DNA of 64,000 bases from Streptomyces kurssanovii (GTDB lineage Bacteria > Actinomycetota > Actinomycetes > Streptomycetales > Streptomycetaceae), in the NCBI RefSeq assembly GCF_014649695.1, contig NZ_BMTN01000008.1, positions 124,001 through 188,000 on the forward strand, in the 5' to 3' direction. The translations under genes and the position numbers were made by a program. The notes under the pieces were generated by a model that saw only the letters and a list, made by a program, of their open reading frames with translations, ran no database searches and was not told where the DNA came from. Shown piece by piece: positions 27,183-36,142 of the stretch (its first letter is position 1; the number at the start of each line of letters is the position of its first letter).

Positions 27183-28037
27183 TCAGCCGGTGCGGACCGC
27201 CGTGACCGCGAAGCGTTCGACCTCGGCGATGTGGCCGCCCGTGGAGGCGACGACCGTCAGCACCGGATCGACGGCGCCGGTGAAGGAGACGGAAGCGGTC
27301 CACGGCTGGTTCTTGCCGCCCGCCGACATGCAGCATGAAGTGCCCAGCAGCTCCCGCGACGACGGCTGGCGGACGTCCACGCGGACGCTCTCGTCCACGC
27401 CGGTGATGCGGCCGCCGACCTTCATCGGGGAACGTGCGACGGAGCCGTAGGCGGGCGCGGTCATCGAGAACGTCGTGTCGTCGGTGCCCACCACCTCCCA
27501 CGGGGCGTCCGGGCCGGTGCCGAAACGCACGAGGTGGATGACGGCCACGGTTCCCGTGGTCTCCGCACCGCTCAGGCCGACGCCGATCCGGGCCTCCCTG
27601 CCGTCGACGGACCGTGAGGTGACCCGGTCGACCTCCTCGAAGCCCAGGTAGTGCTGGGTGAAGGAAAGGGCGGTCTGCTCCGGGTCGAGGTGCCAGGGCT
27701 GGTGGCCGCCGGAACGGTACTCACGCTCCCACGCGCGGGCCTGCTCGGGTGTGGTGAACGGCCACAGCGGCTGGAGGTCCGAGAACCCGGGCAACGGCGC
27801 GCTGCCGCCCGACGCGGACGCGGTGGCGGAGGGCGTGCCCGGCGCGGTGGTGGCCGGCGGGTCGGGCGCGGGAGCGGACTGCGGCGGCGAGGACGTCGCG
27901 GGGCGGGACGACGGCGATTCCGACGCGCTGGCCGAGCCGCCGGAGCCGGTGCAGCCGACGAGCGCCAGGACGGTCAGGGCCGTCGCGGCGACCAGCCGGA
28001 ACGGGAGACGGAACGGGAGCGGGAGCCTGGTGTTCAT
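27183..28037 (-). CDS. Putative secreted lipoprotein of unknown function
   Basis: This is a 284-residue exported protein. The N terminus is positively charged and hydrophobic, with a lipobox ending LVGC near residue 33, so it should be lipid-anchored outside the membrane. A Ser/Pro/Ala/Thr-rich linker of about 60 residues follows, then a folded domain of about 180 residues with beta-rich character and two adjacent cysteines (GTSCCMSAGG). I do not recognise the domain. The start ATG at 28037 has GGGGGA upstream. It converges with the SDR gene and is divergent from the hydrolase gene. Confidence 0.72.
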   Translation of the reverse strand: MNTRLPLPFRLPFRLVAATALTVLALVGCTGSGGSASASESPSSRPATSSPPQSAPAPDPPATTAPGTPSATASASGGSAPLPGFSDLQPLWPFTTPEQARAWEREYRSGGHQPWHLDPEQTALSFTQHYLGFEEVDRVTSRSVDGREARIGVGLSGAETTGTVAVIHLVRFGTGPDAPWEVVGTDDTTFSMTAPAYGSVARSPMKVGGRITGVDESVRVDVRQPSSRELLGTSCCMSAGGKNQPWTASVSFTGAVDPVLTVVASTGGHIAEVERFAVTAVRTG

Positions 28038-28397
28038 CGATCCCCCAGGAAACGAGTGTCGGCCGCGCCTTGTGCGTGCGGCCATGGTGCCACCCCCTGC
28101 GAACCGTGTCACAGACCGCGCGTCCCCGCGCCCGTCGATTCCGGCCCGAATTTTCGGGAAACCCGCGCCCGGGAGCGGCTGAAAACGGCTCGGATCCCGG
28201 CTCGCGGAACGATGGCGGCAGAGATTTCCACCCATGGATCTTCACCCGTTCGGACATGCTCGCCGGACACCGGTTCGACGTGCCGGAATGATGTCGTGGA
28301 ACACGTTCGCACTCATCGCCGTCGTGCCGACGGATCTCATGTGCGGGGGGACGGCGGTCAGGACAATCCGCCTTTTCAGCGAAGGGACGTCGCTCCG
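28038..28397. other. Divergent intergenic region without a recognised feature
   Basis: This 360-bp region lies between the lipoprotein and the alpha/beta-hydrolase genes and should hold both promoters. I see no convincing -35/-10 pair, long inverted repeat or small gene. The only clear site is a purine-rich ribosome-binding stretch (AAGGGA) before the hydrolase ATG. Confidence 0.5.
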
Positions 28398-29234
28398 ATG
28401 CCGAGGATCGAACTGAACACCGGGAAAGACGCCACCGTCGAACTCCACTACGAGGACTTCGGAAGCGGGAGACCGGTCGTGCTCGTCCACGGCTGGCCGC
28501 TGAGCGGCCGGTCCTGGGAGAAGCAGATCGCACCGCTGGTGGAGTCCGGATATCGCGTCATCACCTATGACCGCCGCGGATTCGGGCAGTCTTCGCAGCC
28601 GTGGGGCGGCTATGAATACGACATCCTCGCGGACGACCTCGGCGCTCTGCTCGTCCATCTCGACCTCACCGATGTGACACTGGTCGGCTTTTCCATGGGC
28701 GGTGGGGAGGTGGTCCGCTACATCAGCATCTACGGGACAGGGCGGGTCAGGCAGGCCGTGCTGGCGGCCGCCGTGCCGCCGTATCTCTACCGGTCCGCGA
28801 ACAACCCCGACGGAGGCCTGGACGACGCCACGATCAGCCGTTTCGAGATGGGTGTCCTCGAGGACCGGCCGGCCTTCGTGGACGGGTTCGTCACCGACTT
28901 CTTCCGGGTCGGCGAGCGCACCGATCTGGTCAGTGCCGCGCAGCACGCCTACAACGTCGGCATCGCCACTCTCGCGTCCCCCAAAGGCACGCTCGACTGC
29001 ATCGCCGCGTTCGCGCGTACCGACTTCCGCGACGACCTCGCCGCGGTGAACGTGCCGACCCTGGTCATCCACGGCGACTCGGACGCCATCGTCCCGTTCG
29101 AGGTCAGCGGCAGGCGGACGCACGAGAGCCTCGCCGACAGCAGCCTGGTCCTGATCGAAGGCGCGCCCCACGGGCTGAATGTGACGCACGCGGACCGGTT
29201 CAACCAGGTGCTCCTGGATTTCCTTGCCCGCTGA
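28398..29234 (+). CDS. Alpha/beta hydrolase, cofactor-free haloperoxidase-like
   Basis: This 278-residue cytoplasmic alpha/beta-hydrolase fits the non-haem chloroperoxidase/esterase group. The oxyanion segment is VHGWPLSGRSW. The nucleophile serine is in GFSMGG, the acid is in HGDSD, and the histidine is in GAPHG close to the C terminus, so the triad is complete. Proteins of this group hydrolyse esters and make peracids in vitro, and their natural substrates are mostly unknown. The ATG follows AAGGGA at about 11 nt. The gene appears monocistronic and ends before a strong hairpin. Confidence 0.85.
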   Translation: MPRIELNTGKDATVELHYEDFGSGRPVVLVHGWPLSGRSWEKQIAPLVESGYRVITYDRRGFGQSSQPWGGYEYDILADDLGALLVHLDLTDVTLVGFSMGGGEVVRYISIYGTGRVRQAVLAAAVPPYLYRSANNPDGGLDDATISRFEMGVLEDRPAFVDGFVTDFFRVGERTDLVSAAQHAYNVGIATLASPKGTLDCIAAFARTDFRDDLAAVNVPTLVIHGDSDAIVPFEVSGRRTHESLADSSLVLIEGAPHGLNVTHADRFNQVLLDFLAR

Positions 29235-29296
29235 GCCCTTGCAGGGCGCGTGGACACGGCCGCCGACGGCTCCCGCACCCGCGTGGACCCCGGCAG

Positions 29297-29335
29297 GGCG
29301 AAGGGCCCCGGTTCCTCGCACCGGAGCCCTTCGCC
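29297..29335. terminator. Hairpin terminator after the hydrolase gene
   Basis: A 16-position stem with 15 pairs (GGCGAAGGGCCCCGGT against ACCGGAGCCCTTCGCC) and a 7-nt loop lies between converging genes. Confidence 0.8.
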
Positions 29336-29355
29336 GTGAACCGAAGCGGTGGCTG

Positions 29356-29802
29356 TCAGGCGGGGCCGCGCCTGCGACCGCCGCCATCCCGTCCGCCTGC
29401 CGCAGCGGCCATGGCCAGGCCGCAGATCAGGGCGACCGCACCGACGATGACGTTGCAGACGACGCTGCGGGTCGTGTCCATCGCACCTGCGACGACCCAG
29501 GGGGCGATGATCGTCCATGCGCCGATGGCACATGCCGCCCATGCCATGGCGTGGGTGCGCTCGTACGCGGAGCTGAAGCCGCCCATGCACAGGGCGAAGG
29601 CGATACCGGTGATCAGGTTGGACACGGCCAGGTTGGTCAGCCCGCTGAAGCCGACGATCCATGGGGATGCCGCCAGGAAGACGCCGGTGACAAGGCCCAG
29701 TGTCTCCACCGCCTGGGCGCGTGGAGTACTGGTCGCCCGCTCGAAGCGGGAACGCATCTCGGCCAGGTCCGGGTGTTGCTCTATGTCTGCGTGGGTGGTC
29801 AT
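29356..29802 (-). CDS. SPW-repeat membrane protein
   Basis: This 148-residue membrane protein has two copies of the SPW-type repeat. The first is clear (FLAASPWIVGF). The second is a degenerate relative (TIIAPWVVAG). Four hydrophobic helices are visible, and the C terminus is Gly/Arg-rich. SPW proteins are small membrane proteins of unknown function common in actinobacteria and proteobacteria. A GGAGG ribosome-binding site precedes the ATG. The leader, with TATAAAGGAGACATAAGG on the gene's strand, is unusually AT-rich for this DNA. Confidence 0.82.
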   Translation of the reverse strand: MTTHADIEQHPDLAEMRSRFERATSTPRAQAVETLGLVTGVFLAASPWIVGFSGLTNLAVSNLITGIAFALCMGGFSSAYERTHAMAWAACAIGAWTIIAPWVVAGAMDTTRSVVCNVIVGAVALICGLAMAAAAGGRDGGGRRRGPA

Positions 29803-29924
29803 GGTGGACGCCGCCTCCTACCAGCAGCCTTATGTCTCCTTTATATCCATAAAACGCCCATAAAGGCTGTGGGTCAATGGGCAATTTCTGCCGGTACCGG
29901 CGGACTTCGGTCCGGGCACAGGGG

Positions 29925-31475
29925 TCAGGCGCCCGGACCGGGCGTGACACCGCCCTTGAGCCGTTCGAGGTCGGACGGGCGGACCTGGATGACCAGCAGC
30001 GCGATCAGGGCCGCCAGCACCGCGAAGATCGCCGCCATGATGAACGCCGCGGACACACCCGAGGTCAGCACCTGGTCCGCCCAGGGCGACGGCAGTTCAC
30101 CGGTGCGCTGGAAGGCGAGCCGCTCCGCCGGGGTCGCTTCCGCCATGAACTGCGGGATCAGGTCCTTCGCCTCGTTGGTGCTCGCCGTGCCGAAGACCGT
30201 GACAAGGATCGACAGGCCCAGCGAACCGCCCACCTGCTGAGTGGCGTTCAGCAAGCCGGACGCCGCGCCGGACTCGTGCACCGGCACGTTGGAGAGTGCC
30301 ATCAGCGTCAGTGACACGAACTGCATGCCCATCCCCAGGCTGAAGACCAGCATCGGTCCGAGGATGCTGCCCGCGTAGGTGGAATGGATGTCGGTCAGCG
30401 TCAGCCACGCCAGTCCCGCGGCGGCGAGTACGGCGCCGGTCACCATGAAGGGCTTAGGGCCGTACTTCGGCAGGAGCTGCGAGGCGATGCCCGCGCCGAT
30501 GGCGATGACCGCGCTGACCGGCAGGAAGGCCAGGCCGGCGCCCAGGGGCCCGAAGCCCAGCACGTTCTGGACGAACAGGGTCAGGAAGAAGAACATGCCG
30601 AACATGGCGGCGGCGAGCGCCAGCATCATGCCGTACGTGCCCGCCCTGTTGCGGTCGGCGAACATGTGCAGCGGCGTGATCGGCTGCTTCGAGCGCCGTT
30701 CGACGCCGAGGAACACCACGAGCAGCACCACGGCGGCGGCGAACGACGCCAGTGTCCATGTGTCGCGCCAGCCCTCCTGTGCGGCGCGGATGAAGCCGTA
30801 GACCAGTGCCACCATGCCGAGTGTGGAGGTCAGCGCACCGGCGACGTCGAAGTGGCCGGGGTGTCGCTCCGACTCCTTGATCCAGCGGGGCGTGGCGATC
30901 GCGATGAGCAGACCGATCGGCACATTGACGAAGAACACCCAGCGCCAGTCGAGCCATTCGACGAGCATGCCGCCGGCGAGCAGGCCGATGGCGCCGCCGC
31001 CGGCGGACACGGCCGCGAACACGCCGAAGGCCCGATTGCGTGCGGGTCCCTCGGTGAACGTGGTGGTGATCAGCGCGAGCGACGTCGGCGACGCGATCGC
31101 GCCGCCGACGCCCTGGAGGGCCCGGGCGGCGAGCAGTTGGCCTGAATTCTGGGCGAGTCCGCCGAGCAGGGACGCCAGCACGAAGAGCAGCACGCCGAAG
31201 ATGAACACGCGCCGCCTGCCGAGGATGTCACCGATCCGGCCGCCGAGGAGCAGCAGACCGCCGAAGGTGAGCGTGTAGGCGTTGACCACCCAGGACAGGC
31301 TGGTGGTGGAGAAGTCCAGGGAACTCTGGATGTGTGGCAGCGCGATGTTCACGATGGTGATGTCGAGGACCACCATCAGCTGGCAGGACGCGATGACGAA
31401 CAGTGCCATTCCGTTTCCGCCACCACGATCGGGGGCGGCGGTCCGGACGGAGGAGGTCGGCTGCGGAGTCGTCAT
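29925..31475 (-). CDS. MFS drug/proton antiporter, DHA2 (14-helix) type
   Basis: This 516-residue membrane exporter of the EmrB/QacA subfamily carries typical motifs. They are LDITIVNIALPHI in helix 1 (motif D1), GGRIGDILGRRRVF after helix 2 (motif A) and a Gly/Pro-rich motif C around helix 5. It uses the proton gradient, usually to expel lipophilic compounds. It lies 123 bp downstream of the RidA gene on the same strand, so it may be the tail of the aromatic-acid cluster and export or import a pathway compound. That link is only positional. Confidence 0.85.
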   Translation of the reverse strand: MTTPQPTSSVRTAAPDRGGGNGMALFVIASCQLMVVLDITIVNIALPHIQSSLDFSTTSLSWVVNAYTLTFGGLLLLGGRIGDILGRRRVFIFGVLLFVLASLLGGLAQNSGQLLAARALQGVGGAIASPTSLALITTTFTEGPARNRAFGVFAAVSAGGGAIGLLAGGMLVEWLDWRWVFFVNVPIGLLIAIATPRWIKESERHPGHFDVAGALTSTLGMVALVYGFIRAAQEGWRDTWTLASFAAAVVLLVVFLGVERRSKQPITPLHMFADRNRAGTYGMMLALAAAMFGMFFFLTLFVQNVLGFGPLGAGLAFLPVSAVIAIGAGIASQLLPKYGPKPFMVTGAVLAAAGLAWLTLTDIHSTYAGSILGPMLVFSLGMGMQFVSLTLMALSNVPVHESGAASGLLNATQQVGGSLGLSILVTVFGTASTNEAKDLIPQFMAEATPAERLAFQRTGELPSPWADQVLTSGVSAAFIMAAIFAVLAALIALLVIQVRPSDLERLKGGVTPGPGA

Positions 31476-31598
31476 GGCGCATCGTGCCTCGTGAGGGGTC
31501 CCCCCGGCGCGGGGGATGAACGGGGCCGTCCACTGTTCGACGTTAAGCCTGTCGGGTGAAGGCCCACCAGTCGATCAAGGGGCGCCGGACCGCCCGGC

Positions 31599-31997
31599 TC
31601 AGGGCAGCACCGCCACCCCGTCCACCTCGACCAGGCACTGCTCGTCCCACAGCCGTACGACCCCGACGACGGCCATGGCCGGGTAGTCGCGACCCGCCAG
31701 GCGCCGCCACACGCGGCCCAGTTCGCGGGCGTGGACCCGGTAGTCGGCGACGTCGGTCGCGTAGACGGTGACCCGTGCGAGGTCGTGCGGGGTGCCGCCG
31801 GCCGCGGCGAGCGCGGTGAGGAGGTTGGACAGGGCGGTCTCGAACTGCGCGGGGAGCGTGTCGCCGACGACCTTGCCGTCCGTGTCCAACGCCGTCTGGC
31901 CGGCCAGGAAGACCAGGCGGCTCCCGGTGGCGGTGACGGCGTGGGAGAAGCCGGTGGGCGGGGAGAGCTCGGCCGGGTTGTGGCGGGACAGGGTCAT
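31599..31997 (-). CDS. RidA-family enamine/imine deaminase-like protein
   Basis: This 132-residue protein of the YjgF/YER057c/UK114 (RidA) family forms trimers that hydrolyse reactive enamines or imines. The family core RVTVYATDVADY and the C-terminal strand LVEVDGVAV are present. The arginine that binds the substrate carboxylate in E. coli RidA (Arg105, in F-P-A-R) is Met108 here (YPAM), so a different substrate is expected. The ATG overlaps the acyl-CoA dehydrogenase stop as ATGA, showing tight coupling. In 2-aminobenzoyl-CoA breakdown the ring product is an enamine, so a deaminase of this type would fit. Confidence 0.85.
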   Translation of the reverse strand: MTLSRHNPAELSPPTGFSHAVTATGSRLVFLAGQTALDTDGKVVGDTLPAQFETALSNLLTALAAAGGTPHDLARVTVYATDVADYRVHARELGRVWRRLAGRDYPAMAVVGVVRLWDEQCLVEVDGVAVLP

Positions 31998-33118
31998 GCG
32001 CGCGCCTCCTCGGCGTAGAGCTCCTTGGCGATGATGGTGCGCTGCACCTCGGTGGCGCCCTCGTAGATCCGGGGGGCTCGGACCTCGCGGTAGAGGTGTT
32101 CGAGGAGATGGCCCCGCTGGAGGGCTCGGGCGCCGTGCAGCTGGACCGCGGAGTCCACGACGTACTGGGCGGTCTCCGTCGCGAGCAGCTTGGCCATCGC
32201 CGCCCGCTTGGGCACGTCGGCGGACCCGGCGTCGTACGCCGACGCGGCGGCGTGGACGAGCAGCCGGGCGGCCTCGGTGCGGGTGGCCATCTCGGCGACC
32301 GTGTGGGCGACGGACTGGAGTTCACTCAGCGGGCCGCCGAACGCGCGGCGGGCGGCGGTGTGGGCGAGGGTCGCGTCGAGGGCCGCCTGTGCCATGCCGA
32401 CGGCGAACGCGCCGACGCTGGGGCGGAAGAGGTTGAGGGTGCTCATGGCGACGCGGAAGCCTCGGTCCGGCTCGCCGAGGAGGTCGTCGCCGGTGACCGG
32501 AACGTCGTCGAAGGTGAGCGCTCCGATCGGGTGCGGGGAGAGCATCTCCAGCGCTCTGCCGGCGAGACCGGGGCGGTCGGCGGGGACGAGGAACGCGGTG
32601 ACGCCGCGCGCCCCCGCGCCTTCGGTGGTGCGGGCGAAGACGGTGTAGAAGTCGGCCTCCGGGGCGTTGGAGATCCACCGCTTCTCGCCGCTCAGCCGCC
32701 AGCCACGGCCGTCGGGCACGGCTTTCAGGGCGAGGGCGGCGGCGTCGGAGCCCGCTTCCGGCTCGCTGAGCGCGAAGGCGGCGACGGCCCGGCCCGCGAC
32801 CACCTCGGGGAGCCAGCGGTCGCGCTGCGCGTCGTTACCCGCCTGGACGAGCGGCGAGGTGCCGAGCCCTTGGAGGGCGAGGGCGGTCTCCGCCTCCGTG
32901 CAGCCGTACGCCAGGGACTCGCGCAGCAGGCACAGTTCGAGCGCACCGGCCGTGAACAGGCGTTCCAGCAGCCCCAGTTCCCCGAGAGCGCGGACCAAGG
33001 GGCGGTTGACGCGGCCCGGTTCGCCCTTCTCCGCGAGCGGGCGCAGACGTTCCTCCGTCAGGGTGCGCAGCCGTGCGCACCAGGCGGTCTGTACCGGATC
33101 GAGCGAGAATACGGACAT
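31994..33118 (-). CDS. Acyl-CoA dehydrogenase
   Basis: This 374-residue flavoenzyme of the acyl-CoA dehydrogenase family introduces a double bond into an acyl-CoA and passes electrons to ETF. FAD/substrate signatures are seen (FALSEPEAGSD near residue 120, KRWISNAP near 153). The catalytic base lies in YEGATEVQRTI near residue 355. The ATG has GGGAG at 7 nt. It heads a leftward unit with the RidA gene (4-nt overlap) and possibly the MFS gene, divergent from the CoA-ligase gene. It probably oxidises an alicyclic CoA ester made by the monooxygenase/reductase. Confidence 0.88.
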   Translation of the reverse strand: MSVFSLDPVQTAWCARLRTLTEERLRPLAEKGEPGRVNRPLVRALGELGLLERLFTAGALELCLLRESLAYGCTEAETALALQGLGTSPLVQAGNDAQRDRWLPEVVAGRAVAAFALSEPEAGSDAAALALKAVPDGRGWRLSGEKRWISNAPEADFYTVFARTTEGAGARGVTAFLVPADRPGLAGRALEMLSPHPIGALTFDDVPVTGDDLLGEPDRGFRVAMSTLNLFRPSVGAFAVGMAQAALDATLAHTAARRAFGGPLSELQSVAHTVAEMATRTEAARLLVHAAASAYDAGSADVPKRAAMAKLLATETAQYVVDSAVQLHGARALQRGHLLEHLYREVRAPRIYEGATEVQRTIIAKELYAEEARA

Positions 33119-33196
33119 TCGTGCTCCCACTGAGAACGGCCTGGACGGCCCGCGGACGGCCGGGGACGGCCCGGGCGGGCGCCCTCGAAAAGCACG

Positions 33197-33237
33197 GTAT
33201 CGCGAACTGTTGACTGTCGTCACTGTCACGATACGCT
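33197..33237. promoter_or_regulatory. Divergent promoter and operator between ACAD and CoA-ligase genes
   Basis: TGAC-TGTC-GTCA (33211-33222) followed by CGATACG (33229-33235) recurs upstream of the enoyl-CoA hydratase gene at 39613-39639. On the plus strand TTGACT (33210) and TACGCT (33232) at 16-bp spacing could form the ligase promoter, so a bound repressor would cover it. A GTATCG/CGATAC inverted repeat (33197-33202, 33229-33234) frames the site. The PaaX-type protein encoded nearby is the obvious candidate binder. Confidence 0.55.
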
Positions 33238-33271
33238 CGTTTGGCGACGCCGACCCGACAGGGGGCGAACC

Positions 33272-34888
33272 ATGGAGCTGACACCCTCGGCCCACCTCGA
33301 CACCTTCGCGCGCGACCATCTGCCGCCCGCCGGCGAGTGGCCGGAACTCCTCTTCGAGCTGCCCGGGCTGCGGTACCCACGGCGGCTCAACTGCGGCGAG
33401 GAGCTGCTCGACCGCACGATCGAGCGCTTCGGCGCGGACCGCCCCGTCTTCCGTTCGGGCGCGGGAGAGGTCTGGTCGTACGGGCACCTGCGCGAGCAGG
33501 TGGACCGGATCGCGCACGTCCTCACCGCGGAGCTCGGGGTCGTCCCCGGCAACCGGGTGCTGCTGCGCGGGCCGACGACACCGCATCTCGCCGCGTGCTG
33601 GCTCGCCGTGATGAAGGCGGGTGCCGTGGCGGTGACCGTCCTGGCGCAGCACCGGGCCGGGGAACTGGCCACGGTGTGCGAGATCGCCTCGGTCGGCCAC
33701 GCCCTGTGCGACGTGCGGACGGTCGACGACCTGGTCAAGGCCGAGGTGCCGGGGCTGCGGATCACCGCGTACGGCGGCGACGCGCCCGACGACCTGCTGC
33801 GCCTGGCCGCCGCGGCCGGGCCGGAGCCCTACGAGCCGGTGCCGACGGCGGCCGACGACGTCGCGCTGATCGCCTTCACGTCGGGCACCACCGGCCGTCC
33901 GAAAGGGTGCATGCACTTCCACCGGGACGTGCTGGCGATCGCCGACACGTTCTCCACGCACGTACTGCGGCCGGAGCCCGACGACGTGTTCGCCGGCAGC
34001 CCGCCGCTCGGCTTCACCTTCGGGCTCGGCGGGCTCGTCGTCTTCCCCATGCGGGCCGGGGCGTCGGCCCTGCTGCTGGAACAGGCCGGCCCCGGGCAGC
34101 TGCTGCCGGCGATCGCGGAGCACCGGGTGTCGGTGCTGTTCACCGCGCCGACCGCGTACCGGGTGATGCTCGACCAGCTCGACTCCCACGACATCCGGTC
34201 GCTGCGGCGCTGCGTGTCGGCCGGGGAGAACCTGCCCGCCGCGACCTGGCAGGCGTGGCAGGAGCGGACCGGGCTGCGGATCATCAACGGCATCGGGGCG
34301 ACCGAGCTGCTGCACATCTTCATCTCCGCCGCGGACGGGTCGATCAGGCCGGGCACCACGGGGGTGCCGGTGCCCGGGTGGCAGGCGCGTGTGGTGGACG
34401 GCGAGGGCCTGCCGGTGCCGGACGGCGAGCCGGGGCTGCTGGCCGTACGCGGCCCGGTGGGCTGCCGCTATCTGTCCGACCCGCGGCAGACCCAGTACGT
34501 CCGGGGCGGCTGGAACCTCACCGGTGACACCTACGTCCGCGAACCCGACGGCTGGTTCCGCTACGTCGCCCGCGCCGACGACATGATCATCTCGGCCGGG
34601 TACAACATCGCCGGGCCGGAGGTGGAGGACGCGCTGCTGCACCATCCCGACGTCGCGGAGGCAGCGGTCGTCGGACGGCCCGACGAGCTGAGGGGCCAGA
34701 TCGCCGTGGCCTACGTCGTGCTGCGGGAGGGCGCCGTGAACGGTGAGGCGACGGCCGATGCCCTGCGGGACTTCGTCAAGGAGCGGCTGACGCCTTTCAA
34801 GTGCCCGCGGGAGATCGTCTTCCTCGACGCTCTGCCGCGTACACCGACCGGCAAGCTGCAGCGCTACCGGCTGCGAGCTCTAGAGTGA
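33272..34888 (+). CDS. Aromatic acid-CoA ligase, 2-aminobenzoate-CoA ligase-like
   Basis: This 538-residue ATP-dependent ligase of the ANL superfamily activates an aromatic acid as its CoA thioester through an acyl-adenylate. The AMP-binding signature (AFTSGTTGRPKG, near residue 210), the adenylate motif (NGIGATELLH), TGDTYVREPDGWFRY and the C-terminal catalytic lysine in PTGKLQRY are all present. Length and motif details fit the benzoate/2-aminobenzoate-CoA ligase branch. It is the first gene of a rightward unit with the PaaX-type regulator (4-nt gap) and a small protein. Anthranilate is favoured because the cluster also encodes a monooxygenase fused to an old-yellow-enzyme domain. Salicylate or benzoate remains possible. 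Confidence 0.85.
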   Translation: MELTPSAHLDTFARDHLPPAGEWPELLFELPGLRYPRRLNCGEELLDRTIERFGADRPVFRSGAGEVWSYGHLREQVDRIAHVLTAELGVVPGNRVLLRGPTTPHLAACWLAVMKAGAVAVTVLAQHRAGELATVCEIASVGHALCDVRTVDDLVKAEVPGLRITAYGGDAPDDLLRLAAAAGPEPYEPVPTAADDVALIAFTSGTTGRPKGCMHFHRDVLAIADTFSTHVLRPEPDDVFAGSPPLGFTFGLGGLVVFPMRAGASALLLEQAGPGQLLPAIAEHRVSVLFTAPTAYRVMLDQLDSHDIRSLRRCVSAGENLPAATWQAWQERTGLRIINGIGATELLHIFISAADGSIRPGTTGVPVPGWQARVVDGEGLPVPDGEPGLLAVRGPVGCRYLSDPRQTQYVRGGWNLTGDTYVREPDGWFRYVARADDMIISAGYNIAGPEVEDALLHHPDVAEAAVVGRPDELRGQIAVAYVVLREGAVNGEATADALRDFVKERLTPFKCPREIVFLDALPRTPTGKLQRYRLRALE

Positions 34889-34892
34889 TCGC

Positions 34893-35711
34893 GTGGCCGA
34901 GCAGCACACCCCAAGATCCCTGATCGTCACCCTGTACGGCGCGTACGGACGCGAACGGCCGGGTCCGCTCGCCGTGGCCGAGCTGATCCGGTTGCTTGGC
35001 GTCCTGGGCGTGGACGCCCCGTCCGTGCGTTCCTCTGTCTCCCGGCTCAAACGGCGCGGGCTGCTCGTGCCGGAGCGCACCCCGGAGGGGGCGGCCGGTT
35101 ACGCGCTGTCCGCGGACGCCCGGCAGCTGCTCGACGACGGGGACCGGCGGATCTACGCGCCCTCCTCCGCCGATCTGTCCGACGGCTGGGTCATCGCCGT
35201 GTTCTCCGTGCCGGAGGCCGAGCGGCACAAGCGCCACCTGTTGCGCTCGCGGCTGGTCAGACTCGGCTTCGGGGCCGCCGCGCCCGGGGTGTGGATCGCC
35301 CCCGCCCGGCTCTGCGAGGAGACCCGGCACACGCTGCGGCGGCTGCGACTCGACACGTACGTCGACCTGTTCCGCGGTGAGCACCTCGGTTTCCTGGCGA
35401 CGGCGGAGGCGGTCTCCCGCTGGTGGGACCTGGCGGCGATCGCCAAGCAGCACGAGGACTTCCTCGACCGGCACGAGCCCGTGCTTCGTTCCTGGGACGC
35501 CCGCGAGGAGACGCCCGCGCAGGACGCGTACCGGGACTATCTGCCGGCGCTGGACTCGTGGCGGCGGCTGCCCTACGCCGACCCCGGCCTGCCCGCCGAG
35601 CTGCTGCCCCAGGGCTGGCCCGGCGGGCGGTCCGCCGAGGTCTTCGGACGGCTGCACGCACGGCTCCGGGACGCGGGGGCGCCGTTCGTGACCGGGGAGT
35701 CACAGCCGTGA
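34893..35711 (+). CDS. PaaX-family transcriptional repressor
   Basis: This 272-residue regulator has the PaaX layout: an N-terminal winged helix (residues 8-75, with VRSSVSRLKRRGLLVPER), a middle domain with WVIAVFSVPE, and a C-terminal domain with FLDRHEPVL and DYLPALDSWRRLPY. PaaX-type repressors respond to aryl-CoA thioesters, here probably the ligase product. The start is a GTG 4 nt after the ligase stop. It overlaps the next gene by 4 nt. Its likely operators are the two matching sites in the divergent promoters of this cluster. Confidence 0.87.
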   Translation: MAEQHTPRSLIVTLYGAYGRERPGPLAVAELIRLLGVLGVDAPSVRSSVSRLKRRGLLVPERTPEGAAGYALSADARQLLDDGDRRIYAPSSADLSDGWVIAVFSVPEAERHKRHLLRSRLVRLGFGAAAPGVWIAPARLCEETRHTLRRLRLDTYVDLFRGEHLGFLATAEAVSRWWDLAAIAKQHEDFLDRHEPVLRSWDAREETPAQDAYRDYLPALDSWRRLPYADPGLPAELLPQGWPGGRSAEVFGRLHARLRDAGAPFVTGESQP

Positions 35712-36142
35712 GCGAGGAGCTCGAACCCGCCTGGATGGTGGCCGCGAACGTGGTGCTGTGGCGGCGGTACGGGGACTTTGGGCAGGAGTTGCGGCCCGGC
35801 ACCAAGGCGTACCGGGGCGGTGCGAAGGTGTTCGTCGCCTCCGCCTACCCCGGCATGGGGCACGAGCAGGTGACCACCATAGGGCGCGGCCGGCACACCG
35901 GCCGCTGGATCACCATCGACACGGCCACGCGCCATCTGCACGGCTTCCGGGCCAAGCTGGTGTACACGCCGGCCGTGCTGCGCCGGTACGCCCAGGTCAC
36001 CTGGTGGCCGGTGCGGACCGAGGAGGAGGCCGTCGAGTACGCGGCGCGGCTCGAGCGGATCGGCGTCGAGCAGCGCGTCTCGTACCACGGCGGCCCGGAT
36101 CCCGATCCGTGTCTGTGCCACGAGTGTCTCAGCCGAGGGTGA
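35708..36142 (+). CDS. Small conserved protein in the aromatic-acid operon
   Basis: This 144-residue soluble protein is not one I recognise. It has a basic, Trp- and Tyr-rich body (VTWWPVRTEEEAVEYAARLE) and a cysteine-rich C terminus (CLCHECLSRG) that could bind a metal. The GTG start overlaps the PaaX-type stop as GTGA, so it belongs to the same transcript. Its last 14 nt overlap the convergent monooxygenase gene. Translational coupling to the regulator suggests an accessory role in the pathway or its control. Confidence 0.65.
   Translation: MSEELEPAWMVAANVVLWRRYGDFGQELRPGTKAYRGGAKVFVASAYPGMGHEQVTTIGRGRHTGRWITIDTATRHLHGFRAKLVYTPAVLRRYAQVTWWPVRTEEEAVEYAARLERIGVEQRVSYHGGPDPDPCLCHECLSRG

Noticed and set aside
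29901-29914. CGGAC-TTCG-GTCCG hairpin after the MFS gene as a terminator
   Set aside because: The stem is only 5 bp and is not extended by flanking bases, so it is too weak to list as a feature.
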